Shown piece after piece: positions 21,017 through 29,528 of a stretch of DNA of 41,521 nt. Numbering within the stretch: the stretch's first letter is position 1; each line of letters starts with the position of its first letter. The notes under the pieces are model-generated. The model worked only from the letters and a program-made list of their open reading frames with translations. It searched no databases and was not told the origin of the DNA. Both the position numbers and the translations under genes were made by a program. The stretch lies in IMG/VR virus record IMGVR_UViG_3300032326_001363, positions 1 through 41,521 of that record; one strand, 5' to 3'. The DNA comes from a virus.

Positions 21017-21737
21017 AAAAATAATTTTTACTAATAATAGACCATGGTTAAACCAAGACAGTCTATTTAAGCCAACATCTATACTTAAAACTATTCCAGA
21101 GTGGTATCGAAAAATGGATAGATTTATTAAAAATCCACAAAATAATGATTTTTATATTGGGCAAGATGGTGGCAAAATGCCAACTTGGAAGGCCTGTCCA
21201 GCAGTTTTTGACGTAATGGGATCTGGATACACATATTTAACACCGTGTGATATTAATTTTATACAAAGTGAAAATGGATTAAGTGTTGAAATAGAGGACT
21301 TAAAATATAAAGATTTTTGTACACCAAGAAGCAAAATGGATGGTTTTGTTACACCACATGGATATAGAGATGATCATTTTGCTTGGTTTGCAGATTGGGG
21401 AATTCAAGTTCCAGAGGGTTATAGCGTATTGTATACACATCCTTTAAATAGGTTTGAGTTGCCCTTTTATACAGTTTCTGGAATTGTAGATAATGATAAG
21501 GTCTTGTTGCCAGGAAGCATGCCGTTTTTTATAAATAAAGAATTTTCTGGAATATTACCAAAAGGAACTCCAATAGTTCAGATGATTCCATTTAAAAGGG
21601 ATAATTGGGAAAGTGAATTTAATATAATTAATTCAAATGTTATAGTTCATAAAAATATTGCAAATAGTAAAATATACAGAAAACCAAATGGTGGAGTATA
21701 TAAAAATAAAATTTGGGAACAAAGAACATATAAGTAG
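21006..21737 (+). CDS. Distant DUF6065-like protein, 243 aa
   Basis: Start at ATG 21006, overlapping the previous stop by 11 nt. The middle reads VLYTHPLNRFELPFYTVSGI and then GTPIVQMIPFKRDNW, where PLNRFELPF-SGI lines up with the VPNLFIDG-LIST region of the copies at 8296 and 20291 and the KGTPI-MIPF strand with AKTPIAAIVPIS. It therefore seems a divergent member of the same fold. N-terminus has RPWLNQDSLFKPTSILKTIPEWYRK, a Trp-rich stretch not in the others. Function unknown; last gene of module B. Confidence 0.6.
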   Translation: MDVKKIIFTNNRPWLNQDSLFKPTSILKTIPEWYRKMDRFIKNPQNNDFYIGQDGGKMPTWKACPAVFDVMGSGYTYLTPCDINFIQSENGLSVEIEDLKYKDFCTPRSKMDGFVTPHGYRDDHFAWFADWGIQVPEGYSVLYTHPLNRFELPFYTVSGIVDNDKVLLPGSMPFFINKEFSGILPKGTPIVQMIPFKRDNWESEFNIINSNVIVHKNIANSKIYRKPNGGVYKNKIWEQRTYK

Positions 21738-21754
21738 TAGTTTTTATATATTAA

Positions 21755-21811
21755 AAACTCTACCTAATCTAAAGATGTAGAGTTTGTAGAAAATAAAAAC
21801 TCTGCTACAAT
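21755..21811 (+). promoter_or_regulatory. Alternative hairpins and promoter before reductase
   Basis: AAACTCTAC (21755-21763) pairs with GTAGAGTTT (21777-21785). A second partner, AAACTCTGCTAC, lies just downstream (21797-21808) and would compete for the same strand. The second partner overlaps the extended -10 TGC-TACAAT (21803-21811). The mRNA for the reductase then has a TAGGAGA site. Confidence 0.5.
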
Positions 21812-21853
21812 TAGTTATTATTCAAATTCAATTTAATTAGGAGATTTATACTT

Positions 21854-23887
21854 ATGTCAGATGTTTTTTCTTTTCGCCTTTCCGATGATTTTGTTACAAA
21901 ATATGCAGAAATAGAGCCTCCTTTTGGCTTTAAGGATGCTGGTCTTAACTCATTAGGAGAGATTACTTTTATCCGTACTTATTCCCGTGTAAAAGAGGAT
22001 GGAACTAAGGAAAGATGGCATGAGGTTTGTAAAAGAGTGATCGAAGGTATGTATTCAGTACAAAAGAATCATGCAAAAGAAAACAGACTACCTTGGAACG
22101 ACTATAAGGCACAAAAATCAGCACAAGAAGCCTATGACCGTATGTTTACTTTGAAGTGGACTCCACCAGGAAGAGGTCTATGGGCTTTTGGTACTCCAAT
22201 GACAATGGAAAAGAAAAACTCTGCTTCTCTTCAGAACTGTGCGATGGTTTCAACCAGAGATATTGATCGTAATGATCCTGGATCTTTATTTGCCTGGGTT
22301 ATGGATGCTTTAATGCTTGGAATCGGAGTTGGATTTGACACGGTAGGTCAAGAAAAAGATCTATCTATTTATGCACCAACAGAACCAGCATCTGTATATG
22401 ATATTCCAGATACTCGTGAAGGTTGGGTAGAATCTGTTAGGCTTTTGCTTAATTCATTCTTAAGAACAAATCAACCAATTCAAGAATTTAACTATGATCT
22501 GATCCGTCCTCTAGGAGCACCAATTAAAGGCTTTGGTGGGGTTGCAAGCGGTCCAAAACCATTGATTGATCTACATACAAGGATACGCAATGTTATTGGC
22601 TCTAGAGCAGGAGAGAAGTTAGATTCTAGAGCAATCGTAGATATTGTAAATCTTATTGGAACATGTGTTGTTTCTGGAAACGTTCGAAGATCTGCAACTC
22701 TTGCTCTTGGAAATCCAAATGATGAAGACTTTATTAATCTTAAAAACTCAGAAGTATTTCCTGATCGTAACTCATTTGATTCAGAAAATCCAGGATGGGC
22801 ATGGATGAGTAATAACTCAATCTCTGCTGAAGTTGGAACTCATTATGAAGACTATGTAGATTTAATTGCAGATAACGGAGAGCCTGGTTTTATTTGGCTT
22901 GATGTTGCAAGAAATTATGGAAGATTAGCAGATCCAGCAGATGGAAAAGATTATCGTGTTATGGGTTTTAATCCTTGTGCGGAACAACCACTAGAGTCTT
23001 ATGAACTTTGCACACTTGTTGAAGTTCATTTAAATCGTCACACAGATAAAGAAGATTTTATGCGTACACTAAAATTTGCATATCTTTATGGAAAAACTGT
23101 AACATTGCTTCCAACACATTGGCAAATTACAAACGGTATTATGCAAAGAAACCGCAGAATTGGAACATCTTTAACTGGAATTGCATCTTTCACTGATATC
23201 AATGGAATGCCAACAACCAGAGAGTGGATGGACGAAGGATATAAAAAGATTCGCCATTACGATAAGCAATATTCAGAATGGCTATGTGTTCGTGAGTCAA
23301 TTCGTGTAACTACTGTAAAACCTTCAGGATCTGTCTCATTACTTTCTGGAGCATCTCCAGGAGTTCATTGGTCTGTTGGTGGAGAATATTTCTTACGTGC
23401 AATTCGTTTTGGAAATACAGATCCAATGTTGCATTTATTTAAAGCAGCAGGGTATAAAATTGAAGATGATTTAGTATCAGCAAATACTAGTGTAGTATAC
23501 TTCCCAGTGTCTTCAGGACATCCAAGATCAGAGAAGGATGTAAGTCTTTTTGAAAAGATTGGTCTTGCTGCAACTACACAAAAATATTGGTCAGATAATG
23601 GAGTCTCTGTAACTTTATCTTTTGACAAAGAAACAGAAACAAAACATATTGCTCCAGCACTTCACATGTATGAAGGTCAATTAAAAGCAGTTTCATTCCT
23701 CCCAATGGGAAATCATACTTATCCACAACAGCCATACACACAAATTACTAAAGAAGAGTATGATGTTTATGTTGGAAAGATTGCTCATATTAACTTTGAT
23801 GCAATTTATGATGGTGTTGAAAATCTTGATTCTATTGGAGAAATGTACTGTACTACAGACTATTGTGAAATTAAAACTGTTTCCTGA
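21854..23887 (+). CDS. nrdJ: Class II (B12-dependent) ribonucleotide reductase, monomeric
   Basis: Makes deoxyribonucleotides for phage DNA synthesis using an adenosylcobalamin-generated thiyl radical. PPGRGLW (104-110) and LQNCAMVST with Cys129 form one half of the redox pair. GFNPCAEQPLESYELC holds Cys375 (thiyl), Glu377 and Cys386 (second redox Cys). The C-terminal tail ends with Cys666-x4-Cys671, as in the Lactobacillus-type monomeric enzyme that is re-reduced by thioredoxin. 677 residues, somewhat shorter than bacterial RTPR (about 740). No activity subunit is encoded. It sits alone between adhesin module B and the virion block, with its own promoter, and needs host cobalamin. Confidence 0.92.
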   Translation: MSDVFSFRLSDDFVTKYAEIEPPFGFKDAGLNSLGEITFIRTYSRVKEDGTKERWHEVCKRVIEGMYSVQKNHAKENRLPWNDYKAQKSAQEAYDRMFTLKWTPPGRGLWAFGTPMTMEKKNSASLQNCAMVSTRDIDRNDPGSLFAWVMDALMLGIGVGFDTVGQEKDLSIYAPTEPASVYDIPDTREGWVESVRLLLNSFLRTNQPIQEFNYDLIRPLGAPIKGFGGVASGPKPLIDLHTRIRNVIGSRAGEKLDSRAIVDIVNLIGTCVVSGNVRRSATLALGNPNDEDFINLKNSEVFPDRNSFDSENPGWAWMSNNSISAEVGTHYEDYVDLIADNGEPGFIWLDVARNYGRLADPADGKDYRVMGFNPCAEQPLESYELCTLVEVHLNRHTDKEDFMRTLKFAYLYGKTVTLLPTHWQITNGIMQRNRRIGTSLTGIASFTDINGMPTTREWMDEGYKKIRHYDKQYSEWLCVRESIRVTTVKPSGSVSLLSGASPGVHWSVGGEYFLRAIRFGNTDPMLHLFKAAGYKIEDDLVSANTSVVYFPVSSGHPRSEKDVSLFEKIGLAATTQKYWSDNGVSVTLSFDKETETKHIAPALHMYEGQLKAVSFLPMGNHTYPQQPYTQITKEEYDVYVGKIAHINFDAIYDGVENLDSIGEMYCTTDYCEIKTVS

Positions 23888-23893
23888 TATAAT
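23888..23893 (+). promoter_or_regulatory. Extended -10 promoter, near leaderless
   Basis: TGA-TATAAT, 9 nt before the ATG at 23903; it begins at the reductase stop codon. Confidence 0.65.
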
Positions 23894-23902
23894 TAGGCTA
23901 CT

Positions 23903-26900
23903 ATGACAGTTTTATCAAATCTGTATGCTGAAAAACTATATGCAGAGCATCCTATTGCCATCTGGCATTTAGACGATAGTGCTGATTATATTAGTTTGAT
24001 TAGTGATGCAGTTAGAGCAGATTTATTTACTGGGTACGAAGATTGGACTGTTACAAATGCAGTAACAACGTATTCTCCAGCATCTGCAGTAATTAAATCA
24101 ATGTCTCCGTACCCATTTCCTGAAGAAGATATTCTTTCTGTTGAAATTATAAATGAAAATAGTCCAATAGTATTAGAAACTCCAGGCTTTATAGGTTTTG
24201 ATGATCTTGACATTAATCTTCAAACTTTTTGTATTGGTGCCTGGGTTTATTCAGAAAGCAGACATCTAACTAAACTTTCTATTGGCTATAAGTATTCTGG
24301 TGGATCAACAGTATATAAAGATTTAAATTTTTCTAATACACAAGAAAAAACAGGATGGTTTTTTGTCTCTGGTACTTTCGACATACCTGCTGGAGTAACA
24401 AATGAGGCAATTGATATTCTTGTTAAAATAACAACAAGCACAGCAGGCTCATCATCATCAGATTATCGGTTTAGTTGGCATGGGCTAACAATGGGACAAT
24501 TATGTGAAGAATACCATGCGGAATCATTAGGTAAACAAAAAATAAATTTACCATCTTCTATAAATTTAAATTTAGATGGTGTAGTAGTCGCAGATGCATA
24601 TGGTCTTTCAGATCGCAATGGATACTATGTTGTAGCAAATAATAATCTTGTTGCTAGGGATGGATCAATTCCACTTGTTTTTGGATCTAGTGGTTCTATA
24701 GAATTAATACCACATGAAGAATTGCTTACTACTCAGTCATGGGATCAAACTGCAGAAGAAGATTGGGCATATTGGGAAGAAAACGAAACATGGCAAAGTT
24801 TAAGAGATCTTGATCAAAGTGAATTTATTATTAGTGCAAAACCATCAATTATTTTTCCAGGTTGTGGATTTTTAAATGAGGCTGGTAGAAATCAAGATTA
24901 CACAGTAGAATGTTGGCTTAACATAGATTCTAATGCAACTACACCAAAAAGAATATTTGGTCCAATTACTTCTACAGATGGTTTATATGTAGAAAATGCA
25001 TTTTTAACTCTAGTAGTTGGAAATAATTTTGTTTCTCATTACGTTGGCGAATGGTTTAGGCCAATGCTAGTTCATATTAGACTTATTAAAGATTCTGCTA
25101 CTTTATTGGTAAATGGAGAAGAAGTTGGACAATTATCTTTTACTACAAAAGATTTAACTTTGCCAGAAGAATTTACATTAAATGATAAAAGCAATGACTG
25201 GATTGGATTTTATGCATATAAAGATAATGTTGTAGATCCAATTATTTTGGGATCATTTTCTATATTTCCATATTCTATGTCAACACTAGTTGCTAAATCG
25301 CATTATGTTTATGGACAAGGCATTCCATTGTCTTCTGAAGTTATTGATAGTTATTATGGAGGTACATCAGTAGAAATTGATTACTCTGTTTCTAAGTATA
25401 ATAATAATAAAACATACCCATTAAATCTATCGTGGCAACAAGCAGACATCGATAATTTAAATGCAACAGATACATCACTAAAAACTCCAGAATATAGTTT
25501 GCCAACATTTAATTTAGGAACAAAAACTTTATCAGAGTTAGAAGAGGATAGTTTTGCAATACAAGATGATGGCGAAGCATTTTTCTCTCTTAATCCTAAT
25601 TCAACATGGAATACAATAAATTCTTCTATTTATTTTAATGATCTAAGTTTTATTCAATCACCAATTAATGCTATATATGGTATTTTTGAGTTTACAAGTT
25701 CTTCAACAGATCAAACATTGATTTGTTTATTTCAAGATAGCAACAATTATTTAAAAGTTAGAAGACTTGCAAGTAGTGGAAGTATTAACTATGTATTTTG
25801 TTATAACGGAACAATTTCTACAATTGCATCTGGTGTAATTCCATTACACGAGTTTGTTGCTGGTTTTGAATTTAATAAACTTTTAAGCAATAATATATTG
25901 GGGCTATCTCAATTTTTATCTAATTCATTATCTTTAAAAATGTATGTTGGCAATGATTTTGATGATAACAAGTTTACTGGTAGAATTTATACTTTTGGAA
26001 TATCAACTATTAAAAATTCTTTAGAAATAGATCATCATTTTGCTTCTAATGGTACTGCAACAATAAATGCCTATTCTTCTTTGCTACCACATATTGCAAG
26101 TTATACACTCTCTCCATTTAAAGAATACGGTAAATTCTTTTTAGATATTTCAGTGGCGGGATACTGGAGAGATTATCTGCCAGTATCCTCATTAATGTCT
26201 CAAGTAGCAAACTCAGAAAATAATATAGTTAGTGATTTAGATTATGTTCAGTTTAACATTGATTATCCGTCTCCATCAGATATCCCAGCAGCAGGACAAA
26301 ACTATTGGACTAATTCTTCTGTATCAAATACATATTCTACATCAGACGCATCTGTCAGATCTTACATAGCATTTGACTATACATCGAATGGATATTCAAA
26401 ACCAGATGAAGATTATACAGATGTTTCTGCAAACCAGTCAAGAGTTTTAGATTTAAATACAACATCATGGACAGATAAAAAGTTTGAGTTAGTGGATGGC
26501 TATTTAATATATCCAGATAAAAATGTTAATTTAGAAAATATGTCATTAATATATTTTGTTAACTTTAAAGTAAAAAGTATTTTAAAGAAAAAAGTTTTTT
26601 TGAGAAAACTAGAGTTTGCTGCAAGAACGCTAAACTATACATCTAGTACACCAATTGGAACAAAATATGGAATAGATCTTTATCCATTTAAAAAAGTTGG
26701 ATTTTATACTGGCCATAAAGGAAAAAATCCATTAATTATTGATAAAGACAATACTCCATATTTATATTTAACAAGAAAGAGTGGTCTAGAATTACGAAAT
26801 GGTATCAATGATATTGAAAGAGGAGTTTCAATACCAGTTTCATCAACCCTTATAGATAAATATTCTTTAAGTGCTATACAAATGTTTACACGATGTGACC

Positions 26901-27502
26901 TTTATGCATTTCCAGAAAATCCAGTTAAGATATTTGAAGTTAATTATAAAGGGGATTCTTTAGATTTCTACATCCAGTCAAACTCATCAACTGGAAAGCG
27001 AGGAGTTATATTTAGCAAGTTAAGGTCATCTGGTACTATTTTTACAGATTTGTCATATTATTTAAATGGTAAATTAGTTGGTCAACCAGTTATTGATATT
27101 CAGCAATGGTATTCTTTTGGTATATCATTTAACTCATCTTTAAATTTTGATAATTATTCTGGAAGTATTGTTTTGAAATATTTGATGATGTTTAACAATA
27201 TTTCTTTTTATCAGGGAACAGCCTTGCAGGTAGTACAACGCCTTGTTTTAAGAACTTGGCAGGAAGTTGAAGATGAAGAGGCTAGTTGGCAGGGATGGGA
27301 AAACGAAGGAGATTGGAACAATATGCTAATTAGGTCTAGAGATTCTAGATATATTGTTAATCCTTCAGAAGTTTATAAGACATATACTGGAAATAGAACA
27401 ACTGTCGTAGATGACTTTAATAATGATTTTAGAATAGTGTCAAATAGCGTTGCTGCATATCAGGACACATCCTGGCAAGAATATATTGTCACCCCAGCAT
27501 AA
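23903..27502 (+). CDS. Very large minor tail protein with LamG-like domains, 1199 aa
   Basis: Begins SNLYAEKLYAEHPIAIWHLD, a start known from large phage tail proteins. Residues about 115-200 look like a carbohydrate-binding beta jelly roll (GAWVYSESRHLTKLSIGYKY). Residues about 330-460 resemble a laminin-G/concanavalin fold (NQDYTVECWLNI, LVNGEEVGQLSF). A Trp/Glu-rich motif occurs twice (about 277-300 and 1117-1140). No enzymatic motif. It probably forms the tail tip or a side structure that binds surface glycans. Unusually it precedes the portal gene rather than following the tape measure. Confidence 0.75.
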   Translation: MTVLSNLYAEKLYAEHPIAIWHLDDSADYISLISDAVRADLFTGYEDWTVTNAVTTYSPASAVIKSMSPYPFPEEDILSVEIINENSPIVLETPGFIGFDDLDINLQTFCIGAWVYSESRHLTKLSIGYKYSGGSTVYKDLNFSNTQEKTGWFFVSGTFDIPAGVTNEAIDILVKITTSTAGSSSSDYRFSWHGLTMGQLCEEYHAESLGKQKINLPSSINLNLDGVVVADAYGLSDRNGYYVVANNNLVARDGSIPLVFGSSGSIELIPHEELLTTQSWDQTAEEDWAYWEENETWQSLRDLDQSEFIISAKPSIIFPGCGFLNEAGRNQDYTVECWLNIDSNATTPKRIFGPITSTDGLYVENAFLTLVVGNNFVSHYVGEWFRPMLVHIRLIKDSATLLVNGEEVGQLSFTTKDLTLPEEFTLNDKSNDWIGFYAYKDNVVDPIILGSFSIFPYSMSTLVAKSHYVYGQGIPLSSEVIDSYYGGTSVEIDYSVSKYNNNKTYPLNLSWQQADIDNLNATDTSLKTPEYSLPTFNLGTKTLSELEEDSFAIQDDGEAFFSLNPNSTWNTINSSIYFNDLSFIQSPINAIYGIFEFTSSSTDQTLICLFQDSNNYLKVRRLASSGSINYVFCYNGTISTIASGVIPLHEFVAGFEFNKLLSNNILGLSQFLSNSLSLKMYVGNDFDDNKFTGRIYTFGISTIKNSLEIDHHFASNGTATINAYSSLLPHIASYTLSPFKEYGKFFLDISVAGYWRDYLPVSSLMSQVANSENNIVSDLDYVQFNIDYPSPSDIPAAGQNYWTNSSVSNTYSTSDASVRSYIAFDYTSNGYSKPDEDYTDVSANQSRVLDLNTTSWTDKKFELVDGYLIYPDKNVNLENMSLIYFVNFKVKSILKKKVFLRKLEFAARTLNYTSSTPIGTKYGIDLYPFKKVGFYTGHKGKNPLIIDKDNTPYLYLTRKSGLELRNGINDIERGVSIPVSSTLIDKYSLSAIQMFTRCDLYAFPENPVKIFEVNYKGDSLDFYIQSNSSTGKRGVIFSKLRSSGTIFTDLSYYLNGKLVGQPVIDIQQWYSFGISFNSSLNFDNYSGSIVLKYLMMFNNISFYQGTALQVVQRLVLRTWQEVEDEEASWQGWENEGDWNNMLIRSRDSRYIVNPSEVYKTYTGNRTTVVDDFNNDFRIVSNSVAAYQDTSWQEYIVTPA

Positions 27503-27507
27503 TATGG

Positions 27508-27513
27508 TATACT
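27508..27513 (+). promoter_or_regulatory. Leaderless extended -10 promoter
   Basis: TGG-TATACT, 7 nt before the ATG at 27521. Confidence 0.6.
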
Positions 27514-27520
27514 TGTGGTT

Positions 27521-27886
27521 ATGAATAATTCAAAACCAGAAAAAGTTGGTAAAACTAAACTCAAAGTAATTGAAAAAGGTTACGACTGGGGCATTTATAT
27601 TTGGATGAAGCCTAATGGAAAAGCGTTTGGAGATGGTCATGGAAACCTTCTTAACATACCATCAATGCGTGGCGATATACAAAAAATGGCTGAGTTAAGA
27701 AGATCAGCGGAATATTATGGCTGTGAAGGTGGTCATGCAGAATTTCATGCAGGAATTAAAAGAGTAAGTGAGATGGAATATACAGAGCAACTATCAAGAA
27801 TGCGTGAAGGTCTTATTCCAAATATGAACGATCTTGGTGCAGTTTATGATGCACAGCAAACATTAAAGGAACATGGTGAAGAATAA
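27521..27886 (+). CDS. Hypothetical protein before portal, 121 aa
   Basis: Start at ATG 27521 rather than GTG 27515, because the -10 box at 27508-27513 places the transcript start at the ATG. Contains YDWGIYIWMKPNGKAFGDGH and NIPSMRGDIQKMAELRRSAE then YYGCEGGHAEFHAGI, giving a small beta N-terminus and a helical C-terminus. No family name is recalled. The stop overlaps the portal ATG as TAATG, so it is co-translated with the portal and may be a head-assembly or packaging accessory. Confidence 0.7.
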   Translation: MNNSKPEKVGKTKLKVIEKGYDWGIYIWMKPNGKAFGDGHGNLLNIPSMRGDIQKMAELRRSAEYYGCEGGHAEFHAGIKRVSEMEYTEQLSRMREGLIPNMNDLGAVYDAQQTLKEHGEE

Positions 27887-29487
27887 TGAATGAAGATTAC
27901 ATTATTGGCGCTTCAATTAGCGATCCAGTAGAAAAAGATGACACCTTTAAGAAAAGCGATATTTTTGGAAAGTCTTGGGATGATTTAAAGGGTTTAGCAA
28001 ATTTAGATCAAAACTTTAAAAGACGTACATCAAGAAATTTAGGCAAGGCAGATACAGCAGCAACTGCATATCTTAATAGTGCAAACTCAAGTCCAGCAGG
28101 TGTTGAAGATGCACGATCAAAGGCTATTAATCCTGGTGCAGTAATTAGAAATGGCTACGGATTATTTGATGTTATTACACCACCATATAATCTTTATGAA
28201 TTAGCAAATTATTATGACACTTCTTTTGCAAATCATGCAGCGATTGATGCAAAAGTAGAAAATGTTGTTGGTCTTGGATATGACTTTGTCGTTGGTTCAC
28301 GTACAATGCTTAAACTTGAAAATGTTGAAGATGAGACATCCTTGGGTAGAGCAAGAAAGCGTATTGAACGTGCAAAGATTGAAATGAAAGATTGGCTAGA
28401 GGGCCTTAATGATGATGATAGTTTTACGAAAACAATGGAAAAAATCTATGTAGATATGCAAGCAACTGGCAATGCATACCTGGAAATTGGTCGTACTGTT
28501 GCTGGAGAGATTGGGTATATTGGACACATTCCAGCCACAACTATTCGTGTTCGCAGACTAAGAGATGGTTATGTTCAAATTATTGGTCCATCTGTAATTT
28601 ACTTTAGAAATTTTGGGGCAAAGAATCCAAACCCAATTACAACAGATCGTAGACCAAATGAAATTATTCACTTTAAACAATACTCACCATTAAACACATA
28701 TTATGGTGTACCAGATATTATTGCTGCATTGCCAGCACTTGTTGGAGATCAACTAGCAACACAATATAACATTGATTATTTTGAAAATAAGGCAGTTCCT
28801 AGATACATAATTACTCTTAAGGGTGCAAAATTAAGCGCAGACGCAGAAGATAAGATGTTTAGGTTCTTGCAAACTGGATTAAAATCACAATCACATAGAA
28901 CGCTTTATATCCCACTTCCTGGAGATAGTGAAAATAATAAGGTTGAGTTTAAAATGGATCCAATTGAAAATGGAATTCAAGAGGCTTCATTTAATGAATA
29001 TAGAATTAGAAATCGTGATGACATTTTGATTGCTCATCAAGTGCCTATTTCTAAACTGGGTGGGTCAGATGGTGGATCAATTGCTGCTGCTTTATCACAA
29101 GATAGAACATTTAAAGAGCAGGTTGCTAGACCAGCACAACAAGAATTAGAAAAACTTATCAACAAGGTAGTTCGTGAAAAAACAGATATTCTTGAACTTA
29201 AGTTTAACGAACTTACATTAACTGATGAAATTGCACAGTCTCAGATTCTAGAAAGATATGTAAAGACTCAGGTTATGATGCCAAACGAGGCTAGAGAGGC
29301 TATTGGCTTGCCACAAAGACCAGATGGAGATGCACCATTTGAGATGTCTGCAAGACAAGCAACAGATGCTAGAGCAAATCTTTCTGGAAATAGAGAAAGA
29401 GACTCTCAAAGAACAAATAACAATTCAGACTCTTCATCCACAATTTCTGGACGTAATCCACAAGGAGAGGGAAGGTCTTCCACATAA
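27886..29487 (+). CDS. Portal protein
   Basis: The 533-aa protein has the HK97/PBSX-type portal pattern: GYGLFDVITPPYNLYELANY near residue 88, ATGNAYLEIGR near 197, PNEIIHFKQYSPLNTYYGVP near 257, and IAHQVPISKLGGSDGGSIAA near 382 followed by a long helix (QVARPAQQELEKLINKVV). Portals form the dodecameric ring through which DNA enters. The C-terminal 50 residues are polar and probably disordered. Coupled by TAATG to the upstream 121-aa gene. The expected upstream terminase is not in the window. Confidence 0.92.
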   Translation: MNEDYIIGASISDPVEKDDTFKKSDIFGKSWDDLKGLANLDQNFKRRTSRNLGKADTAATAYLNSANSSPAGVEDARSKAINPGAVIRNGYGLFDVITPPYNLYELANYYDTSFANHAAIDAKVENVVGLGYDFVVGSRTMLKLENVEDETSLGRARKRIERAKIEMKDWLEGLNDDDSFTKTMEKIYVDMQATGNAYLEIGRTVAGEIGYIGHIPATTIRVRRLRDGYVQIIGPSVIYFRNFGAKNPNPITTDRRPNEIIHFKQYSPLNTYYGVPDIIAALPALVGDQLATQYNIDYFENKAVPRYIITLKGAKLSADAEDKMFRFLQTGLKSQSHRTLYIPLPGDSENNKVEFKMDPIENGIQEASFNEYRIRNRDDILIAHQVPISKLGGSDGGSIAAALSQDRTFKEQVARPAQQELEKLINKVVREKTDILELKFNELTLTDEIAQSQILERYVKTQVMMPNEAREAIGLPQRPDGDAPFEMSARQATDARANLSGNRERDSQRTNNNSDSSSTISGRNPQGEGRSST

Positions 29488-29519
29488 TATCAACAAACTG
29501 ATAAAATAGTTGATATAAT
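29488..29519 (+). promoter_or_regulatory. Inverted repeat with extended -10 promoter
   Basis: ATATCAAC (29488-29495) and GTTGATAT (29509-29516) form an 8-bp stem. The right arm contains the start of TGA-TATAAT (29511-29519), 9 nt before the protease ATG. Confidence 0.6.
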
Positions 29520-29528
29520 GGATGTGAT

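Noticed and set aside
21738-21853. Cobalamin riboswitch before the B12-dependent reductase
   Set aside because: The region is only 116 nt and no B12-box-like sequence was seen; only small competing hairpins are present.
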